Notes: a model not told the origin generated them from the letters alone. A stretch of 11,944 nt of DNA from UBA1425 sp045537495 (GCA_045537495.1 JAZSPN010000008.1:1-11944), one strand, 5' to 3'. Counted from the stretch's first letter, positions 1 to 8,900 are shown. Made by a program: numbers and translations.

Positions 1-247
1 CGACAATTCTTTTGTTAAAAGATATGTCCCGATCTCTCGGATTATGACACCGAAAAGAAATAAAGCGCTTTACCCGCTGCACTTAACAAAATACAGGCAG
101 TGCCGTGTCGCACTGCCCGTATTTGACTGTCGATAAAGTCGTCACAACGTGCATAACTTCATTATAAAGCAAAAATACACAATTGCTTTCAATGAGTCAC
201 CTTGTGTTGCTGTGATTTTTATTTAAAGTTAAATTTTTATATGCACT
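1..247. other. Left-edge intergenic stretch, no convincing gene
   Basis: No reading frame here has a convincing start, ribosome binding site and length. On the plus strand, the frame starting at base 3 runs from the window edge to a TGA at 45-47, with translated residues ending in LLLKDMSRSLGL. This could be the last codons of a rightward gene outside the window, but about 14 codons are too few to judge. Another plus frame stays open from base 2 to about 136 but runs through a hairpin and does not read like protein. The only firm structure is the inverted repeat at 89-124. The segment from about 170 to 247 is AT-rich with nothing recognised. Confidence 0.5.
89..124. terminator. Hairpin, probable intrinsic terminator
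   Basis: Arms 89-103 and 110-124 (15 nt each) pair around a 6-nt loop, with one A/C mismatch on the plus strand that becomes a T/G wobble on the minus strand. The GC-rich core is GGCAGTGC / GCACTGCC. Read on the minus strand the stem is followed by TTTTG (complement of 88-91). Read on the plus strand it is followed by only a short T run inside the stem end. It could end a rightward gene whose stop is near base 47, or leftward transcription coming from the MgtC gene before the IS was inserted. Direction is not settled. Confidence 0.6.
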
Positions 248-397
248 TGCCCCTTTTTTCGCCTCTCGCCGTACCTTTGTACTGCTTCGGGCGAAAGAAA
301 GGGGCATCCGACTTCCTTTCTCGGCAGTCACATCGTGTTCGAAAAACTTGCGTTTTTCGACACGCTGAAACTTGCATGGAAAATTTTCCATGCAAGT
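248..397. repeat. Three-hairpin structured intergenic element
   Basis: Three successive inverted repeats fill this stretch. The first pairs 248-263 (TGCCCC, T run, CGCC) with 290-306 (GGCG, A-rich, GGGGCA), with one bulge. The second pairs 334-347 with 352-364 around a 4-nt loop: a perfect 9-bp core TCGAAAAAC / GTTTTTCGA plus 4 outer pairs after one bulged base. The third is the 28-bp palindrome at 370-397. Open frames cross the element on both strands but have no ribosome binding site, and one runs straight through the IS boundary, so it is probably non-coding. The density of stems suggests a dispersed intergenic repeat or a structured RNA. Copy number elsewhere cannot be seen from this window. 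Confidence 0.5.
370..397. repeat. 28-bp palindrome, left direct repeat flanking the IS
   Basis: Perfect palindrome with half-site ACTTGCATGGAAAA and its reverse complement. It is identical over all 28 bases to 1992-2019 and abuts the left terminal inverted repeat of the IS. The parsimonious reading is a target site duplicated on insertion. Because the sequence is its own reverse complement, the two copies are equally well described as an outward extension of the terminal inverted repeats. Confidence 0.8.
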
Positions 398-412
398 CAG
401 GCTGCTGACAAA
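398..412 (+). repeat. Left terminal inverted repeat of the IS
   Basis: CAGGCTGCTGACAAA matches the complement of the right end (1977-1991) at 13 of 15 bases, with mismatches only at positions 4 and 5. It starts immediately after the 28-bp palindrome, and similarity fades beyond about base 415. Confidence 0.85.
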
Positions 413-458
413 CCCTCGTTTCAAGATGATTTGTGGGAATGTTTTTTGATAAAAGAAG

Positions 459-500
459 AAAAGATAGCAATGTATTATCCGCAACACATTGCTATCTTTT
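459..500 (-). terminator. Transposase terminator overlapping the stop codon
   Basis: A perfect 15-bp inverted repeat (459-473 with 486-500, core GATAGCAATGT) encloses a 12-nt loop. The transposase TAA (475-477) lies in the loop and the last codons form one arm. On the minus strand the stem ends in a T-rich run and is followed by CTTCTTTTATC. The arms also place a T run on the plus strand, so it may work in both directions and limit transcription entering the IS from the left. Confidence 0.75.
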
Positions 501-1893
501 TCATATTTTGTGCAGCTGCCGTGAGCAGGCATTGTTCGGCAACCTTTGAAAGACCACGCATTCTGCAATAGCGTAGTCCAAATAGTTCTTTTGAATCGGC
601 GAAGCTTCTTTCAACCGTTTCTTTTCTTTTTGAATAAATTTTCTTACCTTCTTCGGTATGTGTAAATATGTAAAACTCATCTTTGTAATCCTCCCAAACA
701 TGTCTTCTGAGTGACTTCGTGGTTGCTTTTGCACTCAGACATTGTTCTCTGCTCGGGCAATTCATACATTTATCGTTTTTACTTTTGTATTCTTTGTAAC
801 CTTGTCTGTTTGTTGTTGTATATTCAAGATAGTTTCTTTCAGGGCAAATATATACATCCCATTCTTTGATATATCTGAATTTATACTTTCCGAATTTTCC
901 TTTCTGATGCACTCCTCGTCTGCTTCCCATTGCTGCTTTTATTCCTCTGTCAAATAGCTGTTTGCAAATCGCTGACACATTGTATCCTGCATCTAATCCT
1001 ACTGTTTCTACCTCAAATCCGAATTTCTCTATCTGTGTATCCAATCTGCTTATGTACGGCTTTACATCATTTGTATTTCCCGATGTTACAAATACATCTG
1101 TTATGATATTTGCTTTTGCATCTACTGTTCTGTGGTCAAGATAAAAGAATCCTTTTGGTTTTCCGTCTCTGTGCATAAATCCGCTGTCAGGATCTGTTGT
1201 GCTTGATTTGATTGTTTTTGTTTCTCCTGTACCGCTTGTTCCGTTGCCGTCGTCTCTGTCATCAAAGTAATCTTCTCTTTCTTCTTCACTTGTTTCTTTG
1301 ATTTCATCCTCTTCAAATCTTAAAGGCTTTTTTCCGTGCAATGCTCTGTCTTCATTTATTGCTTCATTCAATGCTCCTATATAGTCTTGTGTTTCTTTTC
1401 TCACTTCTTGTTCCGTGAATTTCTTTTTGTTCGCATTTGCCTTTAGATGGGTGCTGTCTGAATACAAAACCTTTCCGCCTACTAATCCGTAGCTCATTGC
1501 CTGTCTTACTATGTTGTCAAATATCTGTTGAGGTATGTCCGTTCCGTTATATCTTCTTATTCTGTTCTGCCAGATTACACTTACATCAGGTATTTTGTCT
1601 TCAAGCGTGTATCCTAAAAACCAACGATATGCTACATTAACCTTTACTTCCTCTATTAATCGTCTCTCACTTCGTATTCCGTAAAGATATCCGATGAAAA
1701 GCATTCTGAAGAGCACTTCCGGTTCTATCGCAGGTCTTCCGTTGTCTTCACAGTAATATGGTCTGCATATTTCATTGATAAAACTGAAATCTATTACCTT
1801 TTCAATTTTACGCAACAAATGATTTTCAGGTACTAAATTTTCAATCATTACAAGTTCATATTTTAACTGCTGACTTCTTGTTTCGTTAAACAT
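475..1893 (-). CDS. IS1182-family transposase
   Basis: DDE transposase that would cut and join the ends of the surrounding element. It is 472 residues long from the chosen start. An N-terminal DUF772-type region (about 10-105) with the motif GRPAIEPEVLFRMLF is followed by an RNase H-fold catalytic domain of the DDE_Tnp_1_6 type. The probable catalytic residues are D146 (in LYSDSTHLKA), D301 (in VGLDAGYN) and E428 (in KETVERSFADSKE, followed by GLRYCRMRG). An acidic, low-complexity segment (about 195-235) separates the first two, and C350, C376, C379 and C385 form a possible zinc site. GTG at 1902 and ATG at 1899 are in frame, but AAGGGTGAT at the right distance favours the ATG at 1891-1893. 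The frame is intact and full length. The family call is confident; activity is inferred only from intact residues. Confidence 0.93.
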   Translation of the reverse strand: MFNETRSQQLKYELVMIENLVPENHLLRKIEKVIDFSFINEICRPYYCEDNGRPAIEPEVLFRMLFIGYLYGIRSERRLIEEVKVNVAYRWFLGYTLEDKIPDVSVIWQNRIRRYNGTDIPQQIFDNIVRQAMSYGLVGGKVLYSDSTHLKANANKKKFTEQEVRKETQDYIGALNEAINEDRALHGKKPLRFEEDEIKETSEEEREDYFDDRDDGNGTSGTGETKTIKSSTTDPDSGFMHRDGKPKGFFYLDHRTVDAKANIITDVFVTSGNTNDVKPYISRLDTQIEKFGFEVETVGLDAGYNVSAICKQLFDRGIKAAMGSRRGVHQKGKFGKYKFRYIKEWDVYICPERNYLEYTTTNRQGYKEYKSKNDKCMNCPSREQCLSAKATTKSLRRHVWEDYKDEFYIFTHTEEGKKIYSKRKETVERSFADSKELFGLRYCRMRGLSKVAEQCLLTAAAQNMKKIAMCCG

Positions 1894-1917
1894 TTTCATC
1901 ACCCTTTTTCTGCTTCT

Positions 1918-1946
1918 ATTATACCATTTTTATTGGCTTTTGTACA
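1918..1946 (-). promoter_or_regulatory. Transposase promoter
   Basis: On the minus strand, TGTACA (1941-1946, 4 of 6 matches to the -35 consensus) is separated by 17 bp from a perfect TATAAT (1918-1923). This leaves a leader of about 20 nt before the transposase ribosome binding site. It lies wholly inside the IS, just downstream of the insulating hairpin. Confidence 0.75.
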
Positions 1947-1979
1947 GAAAAAAGCCCACTCCTATTTGGAATGGGCTTT
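1947..1979 (-). terminator. Insulating terminator inside the right end of the IS
   Basis: Arms 1951-1962 and 1968-1979 (AAAGCCCACTCC / GGAATGGGCTTT) pair around the loop TATTT. The single plus-strand mismatch becomes a G-U wobble in the minus-strand RNA, where the stem is followed directly by six U. It would stop leftward transcription arriving from the MgtC gene just before the transposase promoter, a known way for insertion sequences to limit transposase made from outside transcripts. Confidence 0.75.
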
Positions 1980-1991
1980 GTCAGCACTCTG
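1977..1991 (-). repeat. Right terminal inverted repeat of the IS
   Basis: The complement reads CAGAGTGCTGACAAA and pairs with 398-412 at 13 of 15 bases. Its inner three bases overlap the outer end of the insulating hairpin arm. Confidence 0.85.
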
Positions 1992-2019
1992 ACTTGCATG
2001 GAAAATTTTCCATGCAAGT
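1992..2019. repeat. 28-bp palindrome, right direct repeat flanking the IS
   Basis: Identical to 370-397. On the plus strand it is followed by CTTTTTATTTT (2020-2030), so palindrome plus T tract has the form of an intrinsic terminator for rightward transcription. It begins 13 nt downstream of the MgtC stop codon. With the IS removed, one palindrome followed by this T tract would remain, which supports it being the original target site. Confidence 0.8.
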
Positions 2020-2032
2020 CTTTTTATTTTGC

Positions 2033-2839
2033 TCAGATATTTTTCGCTTCAGCTTCCGTGACGGTTTCGTCCTGTGAAACCTTCATGCTCTTTTTGTCCC
2101 TGACACCGTATTCGGCAAGCTGAACAATAAGATCGTTTTTAGCAAGATCGCTCATCACAATGAGGAAGCTCATGCCTGACGGAGTTCTGACCGTATACCT
2201 AAGACTGTAAAGCGATCCGTTTCCTTCATAGCCTTTTATATGGCCTACATACTCAAAATCCTTGATCTTGATTCTTCGTGCCTCGCAATACTCCTCGATG
2301 AACTGCATTGTTTCATTCTTGTTTTCCGTCATCAGTTCAATTGTTCTGCGACGGTTATTTTTAAGAACATTATCTTCAAGATATTTGATAACAAGGTTAG
2401 TCGTTATAACAACCACAACGACAAGCAGGCTCATCCAGAGATAACCCATTCCGATGGCGAATCCGATATTCGCCGTAACCCAGAGTGTCGCCGCCGTTGT
2501 AATTCCTGTAACAATGGTACCGTCCTTCGATTTCATGATGCACCCTGCACCGATGAAACCGATTCCCGTAACTACGCCTGCCGCAATTCTTGAAATATCG
2601 AGATTGACTCGTCCGTATGCCGTCGATTCCGCTGCAAACTCTGAAAATTTTGTAACCATGAGAGCCATTTCGGAAGTTATAAGTCCCGTAAGTGCCGCTC
2701 CCATACAGACAAGCGAATGAGTTTTGAGCCCCGCCGGATGGTGAGAAAGCTCTCTTTCAAAACCGATAAGCAATCCCGCCAAAAGCGCCACCACAACCCT
2801 TATCGCGATATCGTTAAAACCGAGATATTCGAGATTCAT
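2033..2839 (-). CDS. MgtC/SapB family membrane protein
   Basis: Integral membrane protein of 268 residues. The N-terminal MgtC/SapB domain (about 8-155) shows the family hallmarks: GLLIGFERELSHHPAGLKTH (22-41), then DISRIAAGVVTGIGFIGAG (81-99) and TTAATLWVTANIGFAIGMGY (114-133). Hydrophobic stretches at about 8-27, 41-63, 83-102, 108-132 and 134-152 suggest roughly five membrane segments. The remainder (about 160-268) is a soluble ACT-like regulatory domain with a charged tail. In Salmonella, MgtC is induced by low magnesium, supports survival in macrophages and restrains the F-type ATP synthase; the role in commensal anaerobes is unknown and should not be copied from that case. The only suitable start is the ATG at 2837-2839, with AAGGAG upstream at a rather long spacing of about 13 nt. 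Stop is TGA. No dedicated promoter fits between the upstream terminator and the start. Confidence 0.9.
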   Translation of the reverse strand: MNLEYLGFNDIAIRVVVALLAGLLIGFERELSHHPAGLKTHSLVCMGAALTGLITSEMALMVTKFSEFAAESTAYGRVNLDISRIAAGVVTGIGFIGAGCIMKSKDGTIVTGITTAATLWVTANIGFAIGMGYLWMSLLVVVVVITTNLVIKYLEDNVLKNNRRRTIELMTENKNETMQFIEEYCEARRIKIKDFEYVGHIKGYEGNGSLYSLRYTVRTPSGMSFLIVMSDLAKNDLIVQLAEYGVRDKKSMKVSQDETVTEAEAKNI

Positions 2840-2874
2840 AATAAACGCTCAGCTCCTTCTCGTAAATTAAGGGT

Positions 2875-2900
2875 AAAAACCCGCAGGAAAACCTGCGGGT
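2875..2900 (-). terminator. Intrinsic terminator of the giant surface-protein gene
   Basis: A perfect 9-bp GC-rich stem (ACCCGCAGG 2879-2887 with CCTGCGGGT 2892-2900) with an AAAA loop lies 22 nt beyond the giant gene's stop codon. On the minus strand it is followed by a run of five T (2875-2879). It is the clearest terminator in the window and separates the giant gene from the MgtC gene. Confidence 0.9.
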
Positions 2901-2922
2901 CCTTTTGAGTTTTGTGCTTTAA

Positions 2923-5900
2923 TTATGCGATGGGAGTTGTAAGAACTGACCATGTATCGCTGTATACGGTGAATACGTTACCGTCAGCATCACGTACAGT
3001 CATGAACAAACGTCCTGCTCTTGTTACGCCGGCTGCAACGTTGTTGACATTGAGCTTGCACTGACCGTTTTCGGTAAGTGTTTCGCCGAGAATCTTGACT
3101 GTTGCAACACCGTTTACTACTCCGCCGATGACAAGATTTTCGCTTGTGTAGTACTGTGCATCCTGGTTGGAGAGCACCATACCGAATTCAACAATCTCGT
3201 AGCCCTCGGGAAGTGTGAGCTTACCGGAGTAGGAGAGCGAGAATCTGTCGTTGACAACTGTGATATGGCTGTCGCTTGCAGCATTCATTGCAATTGAAGC
3301 TGTCTGAGCAATCTCAGTATCAGTATAAACTGCCGTAAGTGCTGTGTCGCCTGTTACTACGAATGTGTAGATTTCATCGTAGCTGACGGGTGTTCCGTCT
3401 GCTCCGCCAAGTGCCCAGTATGCAAACTTCATACCTGCAGGTGCTTCGTTTGCCACTACGGAAATCTGTGAATACGGGCTGACCTTTACGGCATTTCTAC
3501 CGTTGACCATACCGTTCTCAACAGTTACAAGGTTCATAACTTCCGTCTTTTTGAAGACAGCCTTGATAACTACATCATCATCGATTTCTGCAACGTATGC
3601 ACCGTCGAGAGTTACGGATGTGCCGTTATCATAGATCATTGTAAGACTGCTGAGCTCATATCCGGCCTTTGTTGCGACCTTGATCTGAACTTCAGATCCG
3701 CCGGGTACTGTGATGATACCTGCCTTGGGTGCCGTGAATACACCGTCGATGTATGCCTTGATGATACCGCCGTCGGTTGTCTTGAGTGTGAGATTATAAT
3801 CTCTGCCAACCTTTGCAAAGAGGTTAACCGTATAGTAACCGTTGAGGCTGAAGGTGTAGATGTCGGGAAGCTCTTCCTCAGCATCATCTGCAACTGTTGC
3901 GGGTGCTGCCGATTCAAGTACATCTTCCTTGATCTCCTCAATTGCCGCGGGAGCTACTGTCATCAGTGACATTTCGGGTGCCGCCGAAGCTGTTTCTTCG
4001 ATTTCGATCTGTTCGGGCGGTGTAAGAGCCGAGTCGCTGTATGTGCCGCCCATGACCTCGTCAAATACTGTAACTGTTACGTTACCTTCTTCATCAACCA
4101 TGAAGTCGACGTCTGCAAAGAGTCCTGCATTATCCGTTACGTTGAGTGAATACTTGTAGTAGTCTTCGCCCTTTCCGAGATGTACGGAGAACTGGTTGCC
4201 TGCTTCGTTCCATACTGCACCGTCGAGGTACTCTGCGAGCGGTTCGACCTGAAGTACGCTTCCGCCCATGTTGTACTTGGTAATCTTGATCTCGTTGATA
4301 GCACTTCCGCCTGTTTCTGTAACAACTACCTGACCTCTCTGTGTATAGGAAGCTGTCGGCTTTTCGTTATCCTGAAGATCTCTTACCAAGATGTTCGTGA
4401 ATTCATTACCGTATCTGTCATAGAAGTGAGCGTATACGAGAGATTCTTCTCTTGTACGTGCACTTGCATAGAACTGTGAGTAATACTTGGTATTCGTTGT
4501 GTAGGGCCATGCGATATACTCTCCGGCTTCAGCCCTGACAGCCTGCTGAAGCTTATTCATGCCTGTCATCGTGAATGTGCCGTTTTCAATATCAGCCTCT
4601 ACCTGTGCATTCATAATCGGTGTTGCCGCAAGTCCTGCTTCTTCTCTTGCTTCCTTGACGCTCTTGCCTGCTTCAATTGCAGCATCGTAAGCGTTCCAGT
4701 AAGCTTCGACTGCCGGGTTATCCGCTGCGATTACCGAGTAGAATGAACCTCTGTCGTTCTGTCCGAATTCGGGATCGTTACCAAGGTAACCTGTATACTT
4801 TCCTTCTGCTGTTGCAACCGGCTTGATGATGTCGTCATCGGTTACACCTGCAAGTGATCTGTAAACGTAATCAACATATACCCAGTCGTTTTCGTCTGCA
4901 GTTACCGCATTGTAAACTTCGATGTAGCTGCCGCCGTTATGCTTGCCGTTTCCGTTATCATCAATATTCTGTCCGCCTGCATCCGTTCTGTATGTTCCGT
5001 CTTCGTTCTGTGCCATCGAGTTGTAGTACTCAACGAAGATTGTAACAGTATAGTTCGGAGTTACGCTTGTGTTGGAGGACGTTGCAATTGAAGTTCCCTC
5101 TGCGTATTCGCCGAAGCCTTCCGCACCCGCGATAGATGATGTATCGGCAGTCTGCTTGCTGAAGGAGTCGTCTGTTGCGCTGAGAGTATAGAGAGCATAC
5201 TGTTTCTTGCCCGCGTTTCTCTGTACGAAGGTCGGTGTAAGAACGATGTACTCGGAATCCTGATAATATTCATAGTTTTCGGATACGTCGCCCTGATTTG
5301 CGTGATTGGAACCTGCGTATGTGAGAATGCCCTCATAGGGATTGTCAACCGACTTGTTATAAACCGTGTATGCTGCAGATCTTTCGGAATCGTCTGTATC
5401 TACCGTGTAGTTCATCCAACCGCTGTTGACCTGACCTGTTCTTGTAAGAAGCTGTCCCTTAGCATTTGTTCCTTCTTCATCGACAGAAATCTTTGTCGGA
5501 TAGGAAACTCTGCCGGTTTCTGCGGCTACAAGATCCGCCGTATTGACAAGGATCATCGGGTTAGCACTGTTGGTGTAGCAGTAGTATGTGTAGAATGCCT
5601 TGCCGGGATATACGTAAGAGATATCACCGAGATTCTGTGAAAGAGTGAGGATCTCATTATCGTATGTGCCGTCTGCCGCGATTTCCGCTGCCGTTACTTC
5701 CTTATTTTCAAATACGTTAATCTTCGGTGAAGCACCGTCGTTCTCCATGATATCAAGCTCAGCGATTGCCTTTGCGATTGCATCTGCACCTTCGCTGACC
5801 GTATCGCCCGTGATAACGTCTGCTTCAAGTACTTCGATGATTACCGTATCGAGTGCTACCAAGGAATCCTTTGTATAGTGGTTTGCGTTGATTGTGAGAG

Positions 5901-8900
5901 CTTCGTCGATTGCTTCTACAAGCTCTTCCGTGCTGATCCATCTTGCATAGAGCGTATGGTCGCCTGTCTGAGTAACCGTCGTCGACGATGTTATGAGTGC
6001 ACCGCCGTCTGCATCCGTGTACCAACCGATGAACTCAACCGTGTATGTGTCACCTGCGATAACGACAGTCTTTACGGGAGCCGACGGCCAGGTCTTACCT
6101 GTATTGTCTTCTGCGCCGTAGAATGAATCGTAAGTGATGGTCTTGCTCTGGTTGTTTTCGCCTGCCACGAAGCCGTTGCCCGATACAAACTTACCGCCGT
6201 TCTGTGCAACGTTGAATGTAAGTGAGAAGTCGTTGAGTGACCACTGTGCGTAAAGAGTGATCGTCGTGTCACCGGCTGCACCTGTGCAGAGGTTCTTAAC
6301 CTTTTCGCCGTTAGCGAATGTTTCGCCGGTGCCGTCAGCATTTGTCGTCCAGTTTCTGAAGCGGAAGCCTGTGTACTCAAATGCGTTTGCAGTGAGGTTT
6401 CCTTCCACATCGTATGTGAACGTCTGGTCTGCCATTTCGCCCGTACCGCCGTTTGCTTTATAAACGACCGTGTAGGTGTTGGCTGTCCATACTGCCTTGA
6501 CTGTTGCATTACCGTCGCCCATTACGACCTTGCCGCTCTCGATGACGGATGCTGTTGTTTCAGCCTCGTCAACCGTAATTGTCCAGCTGTCGAATGTGTA
6601 GCCCGTCTTAACGACTGTCGGCAATGTATACTCTTCTGCAAAAGCAAGTTTCAATTCTGTTGTCGCATCGCCGTTATCAGCATCAACTGTCAACGTGTAC
6701 TTGTTTACATCGTACTGTGCGAACAATGTCCGGTTTGCAGTAATTTCAACCTTGGATGTCGACTTGATTTCTGTTCCCTCGGTTTCTTCCGTAAACCATC
6801 CGATGAATGTGTAACCTGTCTTTACAGGATCTGCCGGCCATGTCTTTCCGTCTGCATCTGCGCCGTAAGTGCTCATGTAGGTTACAGTCTTCTCTGCATC
6901 ATCTGCCGAGAAGCCGTTGCCTTCCGTGAAGACTCCGCCGACTGTATTGAACGTTACCGTGTAGGTGTTAGGTTCAAAGATTGCCTTGATTTCAAGATCA
7001 CATGCAGGCATGTTGAAGGTCGTTGTAGCCGTTTCGCTCGAAAGTTCCGCTTCACCGTTTACCACATTCCAGCTGCTGAAATGGTAGCCTGTGTTTGCCG
7101 TCGCATTAAGCGTTACTTCGTCGTTATAAACTACCGTGCCCGATGTTACGTTCTGAGCATCCGTGTACGAAGCTGTTGCCGTACCGTTGCCGTCGTTTGT
7201 AACAGTAAGTGTATAAGTATTGACTGTGTACTGTGCGAACAATGTGCGTTCCGCGGTAATCTTAACAGTATCTGTTGCGATAACCTTCATTCCGCCTTCG
7301 GCTGCCGTGAACCAACCGTTGAAGGTGTAACCCGTCTTGGTCGGATCCTTCGGCCAAGTCTTGCCGTCAGCATCTGCACCGTATGTTGCATCGTATTTTA
7401 CAGTCTTCGCCGTGTCATCTGCAGTAAATCCGTTGCCTTCGGTGAATGTTCCGCTTGTTGCATCGAATGTTACTGTGTAAGCGTTGGGTGCGAACGTTGC
7501 CTTGACTTCAACATCTTCAGCAGGCATTGAGAATGTTGCCGTATCAGCGCTTTCGTCGGAAAGAACGATTTCGCCGTTAACCGCAACCCACTTATCAAAG
7601 TGATATCCCGTTGCCGCGACTGCCGTAAGTGTTACCGTTTCATTGAAGTCAACCTCGCCCGACATTACTCCTGACTTGCCGTCAAATGCAGCCGTTGCTG
7701 TACCGTGACCGTCATTTGTAACAGTAAGGTTATAGCTGAGAACTCCCCAGACTGCGTAAAGTGTTACTGTTGCGCCGTTGGTTGCACTGAGATTCTTGAC
7801 TGTTCCTTCATCCTCATACTTAACTTCGCCGCCGAGTTCTGTTGCCCAGCCCTTGAAGGAGTAGCCGGTATTTTCGAATCCGTTAGCGTTAAGAACGATG
7901 TCACTGTCGTATGCACAACCCGACATTTCGTCGGTGTAACCGCCCGTTGCTCCGTTGCCGTTGAATACGATCGTGTATTCGATCGGTGTCCACTGAGCCG
8001 TTACGGTCGCGTCACCGTCACCCATTGTGACTGTTCTGCCGGAAACCGTTGTTGCCACATTTGCACTGTCGTCACTTGTGACTTCCCAGTCAGCAAAGAG
8101 GTAACCCGTCTTTTCTACTGCGGGGATTGAATACTTAGCACCGTAAACAAGTACGCGCTCCGATGTTTCATCTCCGTTGGCAGGATCAATTGTCAGTACA
8201 TATTCGCACTGAGTCCATACCGCGTAGAGTGTTACCGATCCGCCGTCTTCGGCCGTAAGTGCATTTGCTGCCGAAAGAACCGTGCCGTCTGCGATATCAA
8301 CTGCACCGCCCGTAGTTCTGGACCAACCCGAGAACTCATAACCGATTCTTTCGAATGTTCCTTCGGAGAGTGCCTGTTCGACATCATATGTGAATACCTG
8401 ATCCTGCATTGAGCCTGTAGCATTTGCATTATTCTTATCAAATACTACCGTATAGGTGTTTGCTTCGAAGATAGCCTTGATCTCAGTATCTTCTGCGGGC
8501 ATTGAGAATGTTGCTGCGGGATCCGTTTCGTCGGAAACTTCCGCACCGCCGCTTACTACTTCCCAATTGCCGAAGTGGTAACCCTTGTTTGCTGTTGCAG
8601 CGAGTGTAACCGTTACGTTGAAGTCGACAGTAGCATTTGTAACGTTTGCCGTCGATGCAAACGATGCCGTTGCCGAACCTCTTCCGTCGTTCGAGATTGT
8701 AAGCTCATATCCGAGTACATCCCAGACCGCATAGAGCGTTACCGTTGCATTGTTTTCAGAGCTGAGGTTCTTGACCTGATCACCATCTTCATATGCAACA
8801 GAGCCGCCGGCCGTTATTGCCCATCCGATGAATGTATGACCGATCTTTTCGAAACCGTTCAATGTAAGCTCGTAAGTGCTGTCGTATTCACAGTTAATCA

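Larger units (their letters stand above)
398..1991 (-). mobile_element. IS1182-type insertion sequence, complete, 1594 bp
   Basis: The element is bounded by 15-bp inverted repeats, left CAGGCTGCTGACAAA and right (complement) CAGAGTGCTGACAAA, matching at 13 of 15 positions, and carries a single leftward transposase gene. Its length and single-ORF layout fit the IS1182 family, which is known for variable and sometimes long direct repeats. It has its own promoter, an insulating terminator just inside the right end and a terminator at the 3' end of the transposase. Identical 28-bp palindromes flank it. The transposase frame is intact with its catalytic residues, so the element looks recently active or still functional. 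It sits between the MgtC gene and the hairpin element to the left and interrupts no recognised gene. Confidence 0.88.

Noticed and set aside
161..192. Leftward promoter-like pair TTGAAA (187-192) and TATAAT (161-166)
   Set aside because: The spacing of 20 bp is too long and no gene follows on the minus strand.
197..568. Minus-strand frame of 123 codons crossing the left IS boundary
   Set aside because: It joins IS sequence, the palindrome and the hairpin element in one frame, has no ribosome binding site and overlaps the transposase 3' end out of frame.
1122..1316. Short minus-strand frame within the transposase gene
   Set aside because: Out-of-frame shadow of the acidic segment; not a programmed frameshift product, because the main frame is complete on its own.
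2923..3211. LPXTG-type sorting signal near the protein's C-terminus
   Set aside because: LPEGY at residues 2889-2893 has the wrong residues and lacks the following hydrophobic segment and charged tail; LPTVV at 1752-1756 is inside a B-repeat.
6072..6509. Minus-strand frame of 145 codons inside the giant gene
   Set aside because: Shifted reading of the B-repeat coding sequence, Ser/Thr/Arg-rich and low in hydrophobic core residues, with no independent signals.
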